DNA of 64,000 nt from Bradyrhizobium sp. CCBAU 051011 (GTDB lineage Bacteria; Pseudomonadota; Alphaproteobacteria; Rhizobiales; Xanthobacteraceae). The notes below the pieces were generated by a model, which worked only from the letters and a program-made list of their open reading frames with translations, was not told the origin of the DNA and did not search any database. This document shows, one piece after another, positions 32,021-41,127 of the stretch (positions are counted from its first letter, which is position 1; each line of letters begins with the position of its first letter). Position numbers and translations under genes: made by a program. The stretch is from NCBI RefSeq assembly GCF_009930815.1, contig NZ_CP022222.1:1158501-1222500 (forward strand). Direction: 5' to 3'.

Positions 32021-32587
32021 TCACTCCGGCGGTGCCAGCAGCCGCTTCGTCAGTTCCGTCAACGCCCGGCGAAATATCGAAGCGTCCCCCCGCGCCCGCG
32101 CCAGCACCAGCGCGCCCTGAATGGTCAACAGCGCATCTTCCGCGCGCCGCTGCGCCTGGCTCTTGCTCAATCCTGACCGCCGCAACAGCGATACCAACGC
32201 CACCTGCCAGCGCGCAAAATAGCCATCGACCGCCTCGGCAAAAGCATCGCGCGCCGAGCCGAGCGCCACCAGTCCGACCAGGCAGACGCGATCGCCGGAA
32301 TGAAAATACTGGTCGACGCCCGCAATCATCGCGGCGATCGCGCGCGTGGGATCGTCGGCTTCGCGCAGGGGCGCAAAGATATTGAGCTCGAACCAGGCGT
32401 CGATCTCGGCCAGCACCTCAGCGGCCATCTGCTCCTTGCCGCCCGGAAACAGGTGATAAAGGCTGCCCTTGCCAAGCCCGGTGGCCTCCGTGATCAGCGT
32501 CAGCGAGGCGCCTTCATAGCCGTGGGCGCGAAATACCTCGCCGAGCGCGCGCAGCACCTCTGTGCGCTCGACGCCCTTCTTCAACAT
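32021..32587 (-). CDS. TetR/AcrR family regulator
   Basis: A 188-residue TetR protein. The helix-turn-helix is VFRAHGYEGASLTLITEATGLGKGSLYHLFPGGKEQM (about residues 15-55), followed by a ligand domain containing RVCLVGLVALGSARDAFAEAV, typical of the TetR_C_AcrR-like group. It lies 4 nt after the DUF1348 gene and is certainly co-transcribed with it. A perfect 16-bp palindrome in front of DUF1348 is the likely operator, giving autoregulation of the operon. Confidence 0.92.
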   Translation of the reverse strand: MLKKGVERTEVLRALGEVFRAHGYEGASLTLITEATGLGKGSLYHLFPGGKEQMAAEVLAEIDAWFELNIFAPLREADDPTRAIAAMIAGVDQYFHSGDRVCLVGLVALGSARDAFAEAVDGYFARWQVALVSLLRRSGLSKSQAQRRAEDALLTIQGALVLARARGDASIFRRALTELTKRLLAPPE

Positions 32588-32591
32588 CCGG

Positions 32592-33059
32592 TCATAGCGG
32601 GGTCTCGCTCAATCCCGCGACATCGGCGGGCCGGGGGCCCGGGGCCGGCCAGTGGAAGCGACGCTCGCTCTCCTTGATGGTGATGTCGTTGATGCTGGCC
32701 TCGCGCCGTCGCATCAATCCGTGCTCGTCGAACTCCCACTGCTCGTTGCCATAGGAGCGATGCCACTGCCCGGCATCGTCGTGCCATTCATACTGGAAGC
32801 GCACCGCGATGCGGTTCTGGTCGAACGCCCAGAGGTCCTTGATCAGGCGATAGTCGTGCTCCCTGGCCCATTTGCGGGTGAGGAATTCGACGATGGCCTC
32901 GCGGCCCTGGAAGAACTCGGAGCGATTGCGCCAGCGGCTGTCCTCGGTATAGGCCAGCGACACCCGTACCGGATCGCGCGAGTTCCAGGCGTCCTCGGCC
33001 ATGCGCGCCTTTTGCGCGGCGGTTTCACGGGTGAAGGGCGGCAGCGGCGGACGCGACAT
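32592..33059 (-). CDS. DUF1348 / nuclear transport factor 2-like protein
   Basis: A 155-residue protein starting [30 protein letters not shown] behind CCGGAGA. The conserved core [30 protein letters not shown], then [22 protein letters not shown] and [12 protein letters not shown], is the DUF1348 signature (SnoaL-like fold). The biochemical function is unknown. It shares an operon with the TetR gene downstream and has an operator-like palindrome just upstream. Confidence 0.92.
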   Translation of the reverse strand: MSRPPLPPFTRETAAQKARMAEDAWNSRDPVRVSLAYTEDSRWRNRSEFFQGREAIVEFLTRKWAREHDYRLIKDLWAFDQNRIAVRFQYEWHDDAGQWHRSYGNEQWEFDEHGLMRRREASINDITIKESERRFHWPAPGPRPADVAGLSETPL

Positions 33060-33090
33060 GACAATTTCTCCGGATTGGCGATGCGGAGAT

Positions 33091-33106
33091 TGTACCGATC
33101 GGTACA
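33091..33106. promoter_or_regulatory. TetR operator-like palindrome upstream of the DUF1348-tetR operon
   Basis: TGTACCGATCGGTACA is a perfect 16-bp palindrome 32 nt upstream of the DUF1348 start codon. Its form (TNNACCGATCGGTNNA) is typical of TetR-family operators. Confidence 0.75.
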
Positions 33107-33132
33107 GAGAGTCAATCCGCAGATTATTCCAC

Positions 33133-33585
33133 TTATTCCGCCAGATCCGCCTTCATCAACAGCCGCAGCGATCTCGGGATCGGCTTCGCTCGCCCCTCGC
33201 TGATGAAGGCGACGCGCACCTCGGCCTTGACCAGCACCTCGTCGGCGCGCCGCACCTCCTGCGCCAGCGTGATCGAGGCGCCCTTCACCGCGACCGGCCA
33301 CGTCACGACGTCGAGCACATCGTCCATCCGCGCGGGGCGCAGAAAATCGAGCTCCATCGAGCGCACCACGAAGGCAAAGCCCGGTGTTTCCTCCTGCGCC
33401 TGTTCGAACAGCGCGTGCTGGGAAGCGCCCATCAACCGCAGATGGTTGGTGCGCCCGCGCTCCATGAAGCGCAGGTAATTGGCGTGATAGACGATGCCGG
33501 AAAAATCGGTGTCCTCGTAATAGACACGGACCTGCATGTGATGGCGGCCATCGCGGATCTCGCCGTCGAGAATGGGTAATGTCAC
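33133..33585 (-). CDS. ybgC: Tol-Pal associated acyl-CoA thioesterase YbgC
   Basis: A hotdog-fold thioesterase of 150 residues from a GTG start. The catalytic signature [25 protein letters not shown] with the Asp/His/Asn set lies at about residues 24-48, and [18 protein letters not shown] follows. YbgC is normally the gene directly upstream of tolQ and acts on phospholipid or acyl-CoA substrates at the membrane. Here it sits near ruvB, 29 kb from tolQ, in the same orientation, which implies that the cluster has been split. Confidence 0.94.
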   Translation of the reverse strand: MTLPILDGEIRDGRHHMQVRVYYEDTDFSGIVYHANYLRFMERGRTNHLRLMGASQHALFEQAQEETPGFAFVVRSMELDFLRPARMDDVLDVVTWPVAVKGASITLAQEVRRADEVLVKAEVRVAFISEGRAKPIPRSLRLLMKADLAE

Positions 33586-33653
33586 TTGCGGTTCCTGACG
33601 CGCTGGAAAGCACTGGTTTTGCGCAAATCCAGCAGGTGCGCAAGCGCTGGCGG

Positions 33654-34565
33654 CTATGCCACCGCCGGCCTTGCCGCACCCAGCGTCACCAGCACGATCT
33701 CCGGCGGCACGCCAAGGCGGAACGGCATGATGCTGCAGCCGAGGCCGCCGGAGACGACGACGTCGCAGTTCATCTTGATGTGGCCATAGGCGAGCTGCTG
33801 TCCGGACGGTGAGATCGGCGACCAGCCGAGCATCCGCACCTGGCCGCCATGGGTATGGCCGGAGAGCTGCAGCGCGACGCGCGAGGGCACGCGCCGGGCG
33901 ATGTCGGGCTCGTGCGCCATCAGAACCACGGGCGCATCGTCGGTGACCTTCGCCAGCGTCGCGCCGAGATCATCGACGCCGATGCGCTTGAGCGGCCGGA
34001 AGCGGCGCGCCGGCATGTAAGCGAGCTGGTCGCCGAGACCTGCCAGCCAGAACGAGTGGCCATTCTTGCTGAGCTTCTTGGCGTCGTTTTCGTAAACGGG
34101 AATGCCGACGGCTTCGAGCGCGCGGCCCGCGCTCGGCAGCCCCTGCCCCTCGCGCTGCACGGTCTTGTCTTCCCACCAGTCGTGATTGCCGAGCACCGCA
34201 TGCACGCCGAGCGGCGCCTTCAATCCCGCCAGCACCGCCGCCCATTCGGCATCGGGGATGATGCGCGTCACCTTGCGATGTCCGGTCACATAGTCGCCGA
34301 GCATGACGACGATGTCAGGTTTGAGCGCATTGGTGCGTTCGACGATGTCGCGGATGTGATCGACCGACATCCAGGGATCGCAGGCATGGAGGTCGGCGAT
34401 GGCAGCGATCTTGAGCTTGAGCCCGGCCGGCCATTGCGGCGGCGAGACGTTGTACCTGGTGACGCGAAGTCGGACGACCGGCGCGCTGAATCCATAAGCG
34501 GTGGTGGAGACGCCCAGCGCGCCCAATCCACCCATGCCCTTTAGAAAATGACGGCGTGTTAACAT
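33654..34565 (-). CDS. Tat-exported metallophosphoesterase
   Basis: The start MLTRRHFLKGMGGLGALG, a textbook twin-arginine signal, gives 303 residues. The calcineurin-like metal-site motifs are all present: IAAIADLHACDP (D-x-H), VVMLGDYVTG (GD), VLGNHDWW (GNHD), then LMAHEPD and LSGHTHGGQV (GH-x-H). Such exported enzymes of the YkuE-like group hydrolyse phosphodiesters, lipid or cell-wall substrates outside the cytoplasm. The upstream part of the frame to 34655 is not supported. It lies between ybgC and the DUF6869 gene, all on the minus strand. Confidence 0.92.
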   Translation of the reverse strand: MLTRRHFLKGMGGLGALGVSTTAYGFSAPVVRLRVTRYNVSPPQWPAGLKLKIAAIADLHACDPWMSVDHIRDIVERTNALKPDIVVMLGDYVTGHRKVTRIIPDAEWAAVLAGLKAPLGVHAVLGNHDWWEDKTVQREGQGLPSAGRALEAVGIPVYENDAKKLSKNGHSFWLAGLGDQLAYMPARRFRPLKRIGVDDLGATLAKVTDDAPVVLMAHEPDIARRVPSRVALQLSGHTHGGQVRMLGWSPISPSGQQLAYGHIKMNCDVVVSGGLGCSIMPFRLGVPPEIVLVTLGAARPAVA

Positions 34566-34659
34566 GTGATCCAATCGTGATGCACCGCCAACATGGTGGC
34601 GGATTGAGCCCGAATTGCGGTCCGTTTGTGCAGAACGCCAGCAGAGCTCCAGCAACTTC

Positions 34660-35529
34660 TCACCAGCGGTTCTGCCCTACCAGAGCATCCAGCCGCGCCT
34701 TCAGTTCCTCCGGCGCGCGATAATACCAGACGCCGCCGAGCAAATCGTGGAAGCGCTTGTTGGCGGCAGCCTCGCGCTCGATGCGGTCGATGGTCTCCAT
34801 GCTGATGACGTCCTCGAGCGGACCTGCCGCTAGCAGCGACAGCAACACCGGATTGGCCTCGATCTTCAGGATCTCGACGATCAAGTCGATAGCCTTATCG
34901 GGGTACTCCTCCCGGAGATCACGCTCGTAGTCCATCATGGCAAAGAAATTGTTGTCGCGGTCGCGCTCGGATTTCGAACATTGCTCGACCCAGGCGTGCG
35001 CCAGTTCGGCCACCGACATCGCCTCACAATCGAGCGGGCGTTTTGGCGTGCGGCGCGCGCGATCGTCGGCGCGCCAGCCCTTGCTGTCGGCAATCGCCTC
35101 GATGCGGCGCTTGAGCGGCTCATCGGGACCGAAGTGAATTCCGCCGAGCAGCCAGCGCAGTGCGGCATTCTGTTTCGCCTCGGCCTCGATCCGCTCGATC
35201 GCGGCGTCGCCATGCGCATAGAGCAGCGACAGCATGAACTTGTCGTTGAGCTGCATGATGGTCGGCTTGTCTTTCTCGGATCGCAGCACTTCGAGCGCGA
35301 GGTCGAACGCGCGGTCCGGCCACTTGTGCGGCAGATGGTCGAAATAGAGGATCGCCGCCCAGGCGGCGCCGGTCTGGTCGCGACGGCTCAGGCGCTGCAA
35401 CGCGCCCCACATCGAGGCCAGTTCCGGCATCGGCATGGCATCGAGGAAGGTCTCGGTATCGTCGGGCGTCGCCAGTTCCGGCGCCGCCGTGATCAGGGCC
35501 ATCATGTCAGCGTCTTCGGTCGAAGCCAT
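34660..35529 (-). CDS. DUF6869-like protein with an internal duplication
   Basis: A soluble, acidic protein of 289 residues (start MASTEDADMM, with TGGAG upstream; a GTG four codons before is possible). Two halves of about 120 residues align: WPDRAFDLALEVLRSEKDKP with YPDKAIDLIVEILKIEANP, then AAIERIEAEAKQN with ETIDRIEREAAAN and LLGGIHFG with LLGGVWYY. This is the pattern of the DUF6869 family, of unknown function. It lies between ruvB and the phosphoesterase gene, with no sign of shared function. Confidence 0.82.
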   Translation of the reverse strand: MASTEDADMMALITAAPELATPDDTETFLDAMPMPELASMWGALQRLSRRDQTGAAWAAILYFDHLPHKWPDRAFDLALEVLRSEKDKPTIMQLNDKFMLSLLYAHGDAAIERIEAEAKQNAALRWLLGGIHFGPDEPLKRRIEAIADSKGWRADDRARRTPKRPLDCEAMSVAELAHAWVEQCSKSERDRDNNFFAMMDYERDLREEYPDKAIDLIVEILKIEANPVLLSLLAAGPLEDVISMETIDRIEREAAANKRFHDLLGGVWYYRAPEELKARLDALVGQNRW

Positions 35530-35621
35530 CGGTATCTGCACTCCAGGGCGAGCAAAGCTAGGCGCTCAGCGCTAGACGTTTTGCCCTTAGTGCATCTCTG
35601 GAATGATCGGGTTCGAAGGGC

Positions 35622-36671
35622 TCAATCGTCGCTGTCGCCGTTGCCGAACAGGCCGAACTGCGCAGGATCGCGCGCGGGTTCCGCGAGGCCGAGGTGGCGG
35701 AAGGCGTGCGAGGTGAGCAGCCGACCGCGCGGGGTGCGCTGCAGATAGCCGCACTGGATGAGATACGGCTCGATGATGTCCTCGATCGCGTCGCGCGGTT
35801 CCGACAGCGCCGCCGCCATGGTTTCGACGCCGACCGGGCCGCCGCCGTAGTTCATTGCGATCGTCGTGAGATAGCGCCGGTCCATGGCGTCCAGGCCTGC
35901 GGCATCGACTTCCAGTGCGCTCAGCGCGTGGTCCGCGATGGCGCGGTCGACGGAGCTTGCATCCGCTGCGGAAGCAAAATCGCGCACGCGGCGAAGCAGG
36001 CGCCCCGCGATGCGCGGCGTGCCGCGGGCACGGCGTGCGATCTCGTTGGCGCCGTCGGCCGTCATGCCGATGTTGAGCACGCGGGCGCCGCGGCTGACGA
36101 TCTTCTCCAGCTCTTCCTCGGTGTAGAAATTCAGCCGGATCGGAATGCCGAAACGGTCGCGCAGCGGATTGGTCAACAGCCCCGCGCGCGTGGTGGCGCC
36201 AACGAGCGTGAATTTCGCCAACTCAATCTTGACCGAACGCGACGCCGGCCCCTCGCCGATGATGAGGTCGAGTTGAAAATCCTCCATTGCGGGATAGAGC
36301 ACTTCCTCGACCGCCGGGCTGAGGCGATGGATTTCGTCGATGAACAGAACATCGCGCTCTTCGAGATTGGTGAGCAGCGCCGCGAGATCGCCGGCCTTGG
36401 CGATCACGGGACCCGAGGTGGCGCGAAAGCCGACGCCGAGTTCGCGCGCGACGATTTGCGCCAGCGTGGTCTTGCCAAGTCCGGGAGGGCCGACGAACAG
36501 CACGTGATCCAGCGCCTCGCCCCGCTTGCGCGCCGCCTCGATGAAGATCGAGAGATTTTTTCGCGCCTGCGCCTGGCCGACGAACTCCGACAGCAGTTGC
36601 GGGCGCAGCGCGGTGTCGCCGACGTCGTCGGAACGGCGCTCGGGCGTGACGATGCGGGAGGGGGTGTTCAC
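35622..36671 (-). CDS. ruvB: Holliday junction branch-migration ATPase RuvB
   Basis: RuvB is the hexameric AAA+ motor of the RuvABC resolvasome. The 349 residues include [21 protein letters not shown], Walker [14 protein letters not shown], Walker [10 protein letters not shown], and the sensor and arginine-finger region [19 protein letters not shown]. The C-terminal winged helix has [18 protein letters not shown] and [14 protein letters not shown]. The start is GTG, overlapping the TGA of the deaminase-like gene by 4 nt (GTGA). ruvA lies 2 kb upstream, beyond an IS110 element, so ruvB is expressed separately or through the deaminase gene. Confidence 0.97.
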   Translation of the reverse strand: MNTPSRIVTPERRSDDVGDTALRPQLLSEFVGQAQARKNLSIFIEAARKRGEALDHVLFVGPPGLGKTTLAQIVARELGVGFRATSGPVIAKAGDLAALLTNLEERDVLFIDEIHRLSPAVEEVLYPAMEDFQLDLIIGEGPASRSVKIELAKFTLVGATTRAGLLTNPLRDRFGIPIRLNFYTEEELEKIVSRGARVLNIGMTADGANEIARRARGTPRIAGRLLRRVRDFASAADASSVDRAIADHALSALEVDAAGLDAMDRRYLTTIAMNYGGGPVGVETMAAALSEPRDAIEDIIEPYLIQCGYLQRTPRGRLLTSHAFRHLGLAEPARDPAQFGLFGNGDSDD

Positions 36672-37087
36672 TCGTTGCCCCTGCGGTACTTGTTGGGCAG
36701 AAGCTCGTCGATAGTGACGACCTTCGGCTCGCGGCCATTGTCGGGAACGATGACCTGCGCCTTGGTGTCGTAATCGTGGATCAGCTCGCGGCAGATGCCG
36801 CAGGGCGATACAACGGCGATATTGCCGCGCTCATCCGGCTTGGGATGGCGCACGGCGACGATGGTCTCGATGCCGCGATCGCCGGTTTCGGTGATGGCGC
36901 GGCCGATGGCAATTGCTTCGGCGCAGACGGCGATGCGGCCGATATAGGCGTCGATATTCACGCCGGTGACGATGCGGCCGTCGCGGGTGCGCAGCGCAGC
37001 GCCGACCTCCTGCCAGTCGTTGCGATAACGCCGGCTGATCGCGTCAGTCGCGGCGGCGATCAGTTCTTTGTCTTTTTCGCTCAACAT
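36668..37087 (-). CDS. Cytidine deaminase-like protein coupled to ruvB
   Basis: A 139-residue protein of the cytidine deaminase fold. The zinc-site motifs are CAEAIAIG (C-A-E, catalytic glutamate) and [14 protein letters not shown] (P-C-x-x-C), with the substrate-contact part [20 protein letters not shown] before them. The absence of a classical N-x-E-N motif leaves open whether cytidine, blasticidin-like compounds or another base is the substrate. Its stop codon overlaps the ruvB GTG start, so it is translationally coupled with a DNA-repair gene. No similar link is known to me. Confidence 0.88.
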   Translation of the reverse strand: MLSEKDKELIAAATDAISRRYRNDWQEVGAALRTRDGRIVTGVNIDAYIGRIAVCAEAIAIGRAITETGDRGIETIVAVRHPKPDERGNIAVVSPCGICRELIHDYDTKAQVIVPDNGREPKVVTIDELLPNKYRRGNE

Positions 37088-37439
37088 GGCGGAAATGCAT
37101 TCCTTGGTAGGTCAGTGGCGATCGTAGATCGTGGGCTGGCAAAGGCAGGTCTCGCGCCGTGCCCACCATCCGGTTAATACATTAAATGGTGGGCACGCTT
37201 CGCTTTGCCCACCCTTCTGTAACGGGCCTCGATTAGTCAATCCCTTTGCGTTGTCCGCCCGCCGGGGTCTCGCTTCTGTACGGGGTCGGCGCAGGGCCGC
37301 CACCTGATGGGGTTGGAAGAGGATAGGTCGACCAATCTACGTTGTGCGTGCTCACGAGGGCGACCTGGTGGGCAACGGCCTGACCTGATCCATCGTCCCG
37401 GCGAAGGGACTTCGCTTCGAGAAGGCCTGGTGTTGTGAC
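37088..37439. other. Intergenic region with a palindrome, before the deaminase gene
   Basis: About 350 nt without a supported gene. It contains the perfect pair CGTGCCCACCAT (37157-37168) and ATGGTGGGCACG (37185-37196), continued by CTTCGCTTTGCCCACC, an interspersed repeat type of this genus. Downstream-end DNA of the IS110 element probably begins somewhere after 37250. Confidence 0.5.
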
Positions 37440-38643
37440 CCGCCCGAAAACTGTTGTGTCTCTCCTGTTAGGCTGCGGCAGCAGCGGCGTTAAAGGGTGT
37501 TCCGTCGGCGAGCATGCGATGCATGATCACCGCGAGCCGGCGCGCCAGCGCCACTTTGGCTTTGTTCGTGCCGGCGCGCCGTTTGATCCGCATGGCCCAG
37601 CTCTTCAATTGCGAACAGCCTTTGACCGGCTTGGTCAGCATGACGTTGGCGGCTTCGTAAAGCACCGTGCGCACCGAAGCATCACCGATCTTGCTGATCC
37701 GGCCGGTGTAGTCGGTCTCGCCGGATTGATGCTTCTTCGGGGTCAACCCGAAATGGGCTCCTGCCTGCTTCGACGATTTGAACCGGGCTGGATCGTCGAT
37801 CGCGCTGGCATAGGTTAGCGCCACGATTGGGCCGACCGCCGGGACTGACGTCAGCAGCCGTGCTTGCATGTCGGATCGCACCATCCTGCGGATCTGCTTC
37901 TCGAAGGCTGCGAACTCGGCCCGCAGCACTGTTCGCACCGCTAGCAGCGCCTTGGCGATCGTTTGCAGGTGCGGGTGGCCCGCCACGAGCTCCTCGATCC
38001 GTCCCGCGAACGTCTGCCCGGTCGTCTTGCCAACCTTCAGGCCAAAACCGCGCAGGATCCCGCGCAGACTGTTCTCCACGTCGTGAAGCTTCGATTGCAC
38101 CAGCTTGCGCGCCGTCAGCAGCGATCGGGTCTCTTGCGCACTCATCGATTTGCAATGCACTGGCCGGAACCAGCCCAGCCGCATCAGTTGCGCGATGCCG
38201 CGGGCATCGTTGCGATCCGACTTGACCGGCATCGCCTCGAACGCCTTCCGCACGTGCCGCGTCTCCAGCAGTTCCACGGCAAGGCCGGCTATCTTCATGG
38301 CCGCAAACAGCCATTGCGACAATGGTCCGGCCTCCAGCCCGATCCGCTCCAGGCCGAAGCCCAGCGAACCGAACCAGGCGATTAGGGCTTGCGGCTCGCT
38401 CGCCACCTTGGCCTCGCGCACGATCTTGCCATTGGCGTCGACAACGCACACGCTCGAGCATTCCAATGACACGTCGATTCCGGCATAATGCTCCATGGTC
38501 GTCTCTCCTTGATGCTTGGAGCGAGGCTCATCCCTCTGACTCCGTAACACCATCAATGTGAGGGACGACCGCCCGCCTTCCAGGCAGGTCGCGCGAAGCG
38601 CGCCACCCAACACCGCCGTAGCAAGCGCGGCTTGCCTGGAGGG
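37440..38643 (-). mobile_element. Second IS110-family element, inserted in the ruv region
   Basis: The element carries one transposase gene and lies between ruvA and the deaminase-ruvB pair. Boundaries are estimated and could be further out on the left. The 147 nt upstream of the transposase hold the inverted pair CCTTCCAGGCA (38576-38586) and TGCCTGGAGGG (38633-38643), plus TCCCTC/GAGGGA, so a structured RNA region is plausible there too. No terminal inverted repeats are seen. Confidence 0.65.
37468..38496 (-). CDS. IS110 family transposase
   Basis: The start MEHYAGIDVSLECSSVCVVD lies behind AAGGAGAGAC and gives 342 residues; the longer open frame to 39378 is an antisense shadow of ruvA. 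The DEDD domain has GIDVS, GLEAGPLSQWL and KSDRNDARGIAQLM. The C-terminal domain has LTSVPAVGPIVALTYASAI and the serine motif GLTPKKHQSGETDYTG. It differs clearly from the transposase at 4764, so it belongs to a second IS110 subgroup. The gene is intact. Confidence 0.93.
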   Translation of the reverse strand: MEHYAGIDVSLECSSVCVVDANGKIVREAKVASEPQALIAWFGSLGFGLERIGLEAGPLSQWLFAAMKIAGLAVELLETRHVRKAFEAMPVKSDRNDARGIAQLMRLGWFRPVHCKSMSAQETRSLLTARKLVQSKLHDVENSLRGILRGFGLKVGKTTGQTFAGRIEELVAGHPHLQTIAKALLAVRTVLRAEFAAFEKQIRRMVRSDMQARLLTSVPAVGPIVALTYASAIDDPARFKSSKQAGAHFGLTPKKHQSGETDYTGRISKIGDASVRTVLYEAANVMLTKPVKGCSQLKSWAMRIKRRAGTNKAKVALARRLAVIMHRMLADGTPFNAAAAAA

Positions 38644-38681
38644 TGGACCGGGGCCCGTTACCCCATCTACGGCCTCAACGC

Positions 38682-39299
38682 TCATTTCGCCAATTCCTTC
38701 AGGCCCAGCCGGATAAGCTGCGCGGTCTCGGCATTCTCGCCCGCACTGCGCGAGGCGGCGGCAATGGCGGCGGCCGCCTGCGGCTGGCCGTAGCCGAGAT
38801 TGACCAGCGCCGAGATCGCATCGGTGACCGGGCGCGGCGCGCGGTCGTTGTCGATGGCGCCGGCGAGATGCACCACGGCCGGGTCGACATTGGCAAACGC
38901 GGGCGCCTTGTCCTTCAACTCGGACACGATGCGCTCGGCGACTTTCGGGCCGACGCCCGGCGTGCGCGACACCGCAGCCTTGTCGCGCAGCGCAATCGCA
39001 TTGGCGAGTTCGGACGGCGGCAAGGTGCCAAGCACGGCAAGCGCGACCTTGGCGCCGACGCCCTGCACGGTCTGCAGCAGGCGAAACCATTCGCGCTCGG
39101 TGTCGGTGCGAAAACCGAACAGCTTTATTTGATCTTCGCGAACGTACGTCTCGATCGACAGTACCGCGGCCTCGCCGGGCGACGGCAACGCCTGCAGCGT
39201 GCGCGAGGAGCAATGCACCTGATAGCCGACGCCGCCGACATCGAGGATGACAAAATCCTCGCCGTAGGAATCGATCAGGCCCTTGAGCTTGCCGATCAT
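38682..39299 (-). CDS. ruvA: Holliday junction DNA helicase subunit RuvA
   Basis: RuvA binds four-way junctions and positions RuvB. The 205-residue length is normal. It has the OB-fold start [31 protein letters not shown], a tandem helix-hairpin-helix region [20 protein letters not shown] and [19 protein letters not shown], and the C-terminal RuvB-binding helices ([17 protein letters not shown]). It lies downstream of ruvC with a 136-nt repeat between, and upstream of the IS110 element, so its link to ruvB is interrupted. Confidence 0.97.
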   Translation of the reverse strand: MIGKLKGLIDSYGEDFVILDVGGVGYQVHCSSRTLQALPSPGEAAVLSIETYVREDQIKLFGFRTDTEREWFRLLQTVQGVGAKVALAVLGTLPPSELANAIALRDKAAVSRTPGVGPKVAERIVSELKDKAPAFANVDPAVVHLAGAIDNDRAPRPVTDAISALVNLGYGQPQAAAAIAAASRSAGENAETAQLIRLGLKELAK

Positions 39300-39331
39300 G
39301 CTGGTGACCCGCAGACGATGGAGATTTCGTC

Positions 39332-39414
39332 ATGGCCGGGCTTGTCCCGGCCATCCACGTCTCCTGCATCGACGACAAAAGACGTGGATGCCCGGCACAA
39401 GGCCGGGCATGACG
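39332..39414. repeat. Interspersed palindromic repeat between ruvC and ruvA
   Basis: GTCATGGCCGGGCTTGTCCC with CATCCACGTC is matched by GACGTGGATGCCCGGCAC and GGCCGGGCATGAC. The words are shared with 7236-7330 and with the spacer between gap and pgk (55061-55083). Confidence 0.7.
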
Positions 39415-39435
39415 GGTTGGAGATGTATCGACCGA

Positions 39436-39963
39436 TCATAGGCTCGCCACCTTCAGCCGCAGCGCCGCGCCCTGGCGGTGATGCGCGTGCGTGATCGCAA
39501 TCGCCAGCGCGTCCGCAGCGTCGGCGGATTTCGGTTCGGCCTTCGGCAGCAAAATTTTCAGCATCACGGCGATCTGGTTCTTGTCGGCGTGTCCGGCGCC
39601 GACCACGGTCTTCTTCACCTGATTGGGCGCATATTCCGCAACGGCAATACCGAGCATCGCGGGCGCCAGCATGGCGACGCCGCGGGCCTGCCCGAGTTTC
39701 AGCGTCGCGACGCCGTCCTTGTTGACGAAGGTCTGTTCGACCGCGGCCTCGGCGGGGCGGAAATCGCCGAGGACTGTGGCGAGCCCCTCATGGATCGCGA
39801 GCAGGCGGCTGGCCAGCGGCAGATCGTCCGGCGGCTCGACCGAGCCGCAGCCGATGAAGACCAGGCGGTTGCCCTCGGTCTCGATCACGCCCCAGCCGGT
39901 GCGGCGCAGGCCGGGGTCGATACCGATGATCCGGACGGGGTGGCGAATCGGTGGGGATGTCAT
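39436..39963 (-). CDS. ruvC: Crossover junction endodeoxyribonuclease RuvC
   Basis: RuvC cuts Holliday junctions with RuvAB. The start [25 protein letters not shown] gives 175 residues. Catalytic acidic residues are in [12 protein letters not shown] (Asp), [11 protein letters not shown] (Glu) and the C-terminal [17 protein letters not shown] (Asp pair). The upstream part of the frame (to 40137) covers a repeat and is not coding. It lies downstream of yebC in the same direction, the order seen in many Proteobacteria. Confidence 0.97.
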   Translation of the reverse strand: MTSPPIRHPVRIIGIDPGLRRTGWGVIETEGNRLVFIGCGSVEPPDDLPLASRLLAIHEGLATVLGDFRPAEAAVEQTFVNKDGVATLKLGQARGVAMLAPAMLGIAVAEYAPNQVKKTVVGAGHADKNQIAVMLKILLPKAEPKSADAADALAIAITHAHHRQGAALRLKVASL

Positions 39964-40048
39964 GGCGTAGTGATAACGCCAGAGCCGGGTGAACGAAACA
40001 TAAAGAGAACGGAAATCCCCTGCCCGTGGGGCCTGCCCCGCGCTCCGC

Positions 40049-40150
40049 TCGTCATCCCCGCGAAAGCGGGATCCAGTATGCCGTGGCTTCTCGGCATAAC
40101 GTCGCCGCCTCTGGAATACTGGATCGCCCGGTCTCAAGGCCGGGCGACGA
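40049..40150. repeat. Interspersed repeat between yebC and ruvC
   Basis: GTCATCCCCGCGAAAGCGGG with ATCCAGTAT and later ATACTGGATCGCCCGG, AAGGCCGGGCGACGAC form an inverted repeat. A variant of the same text is present at 49937-50040 next to the 5-FTHF cyclo-ligase gene. Confidence 0.65.
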
Positions 40151-40180
40151 CAGCGGAGTGTGGAGGCGCAAGGGACGAAC

Positions 40181-40927
40181 CTACCCGCCCATCTTGGCGA
40201 CGAGGGCGTCGGAGATCTCGAAATTGGCGTAGACGTTCTGGACGTCGTCGTGCTCGTTGAGGAGGTCCATCAGCTTCAACAGCTTCTCGCCGGTCTCATC
40301 ATCAACCGACACCGTGTTCTGCGGCTTCCAGGTCAGCGCCGCCTTGCGGGCTTCGCCGAACTTGGCTTCCAGCGCTTTTGCCACCTCGCGAAAGGTTTCC
40401 TGCGAGGCGTAGATCTCGTGGCCGCTTTCGCTGGATGCGACGTCATCGGCGCCGGCTTCGATCGCGGCTTCCAGCATGGCGTCGTCGGAGGCGACGCTGG
40501 CGTCATATTCGATGATGCCGGTGCGATCGAACATGAAGGCGACCGAGCCGGTTTCGCCGAGATTGCCGCCGGACTTGGTGAAGTAGGAGCGGATGTCGGA
40601 AGCGGCGCGGTTGCGGTTATCGGTCAGCGCCTCGACGATCACGGCGACTCCGCCGGGGCCATAGCCCTCGTAGCGGATTTCGTCATAGCTCTCGCTCTCG
40701 CCGCCAGTCGCCTTCTTGATGGCGCGCTCGATATTGTCCTTCGGCATGTTCTCCTGGCGCGCCGCGATCACGGCCGCGCGCAGCCGCGGGTTCATAGCCG
40801 GGTCGGGGGTCCCGAGCTTGGCCGCGACCGTGATTTCGCGCGCCAGCTTGCCGAACAGTTTTGACTTCTGGGCATCCTGCCGGCCCTTGCGGTGCATGAT
40901 GTTCTTGAATTGGGAATGGCCGGCCAT
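40181..40927 (-). CDS. yebC: YebC/PmpR family DNA-binding protein
   Basis: A 248-residue YebC-family protein, reported to regulate transcription and, in recent work on the family, to help ribosomes at difficult sequences. The start [36 protein letters not shown] is diagnostic. [25 protein letters not shown] and the [27 protein letters not shown] block follow. The length is standard. It lies upstream of ruvC in the same direction, the order conserved in many bacteria. Confidence 0.96.
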   Translation of the reverse strand: MAGHSQFKNIMHRKGRQDAQKSKLFGKLAREITVAAKLGTPDPAMNPRLRAAVIAARQENMPKDNIERAIKKATGGESESYDEIRYEGYGPGGVAVIVEALTDNRNRAASDIRSYFTKSGGNLGETGSVAFMFDRTGIIEYDASVASDDAMLEAAIEAGADDVASSESGHEIYASQETFREVAKALEAKFGEARKAALTWKPQNTVSVDDETGEKLLKLMDLLNEHDDVQNVYANFEISDALVAKMGG

Positions 40928-41127
40928 GCGAGGTCTCTTGGATTCGTCCAGGGGATGCGGGGGTTGAAGCGCGGCCTTATAGGCCCAGAATCGGCCGAAA
41001 TCAAAGGTTTACGGCCCCTTCGGGTATGGCAGTACTGCCGTGCGACGAAATATCAGGCAGTTGTTAACCATGACTTCATGCTCGGATGAGAGGATTTTGC
41101 ACCGATCCTCAACTGTTAAGAGACGTC

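Noticed and set aside
38497..39378. An N-terminal extension of the second IS110 transposase
   Set aside because: It runs antisense through ruvA; the transposase start with a good ribosome site is at 38496.
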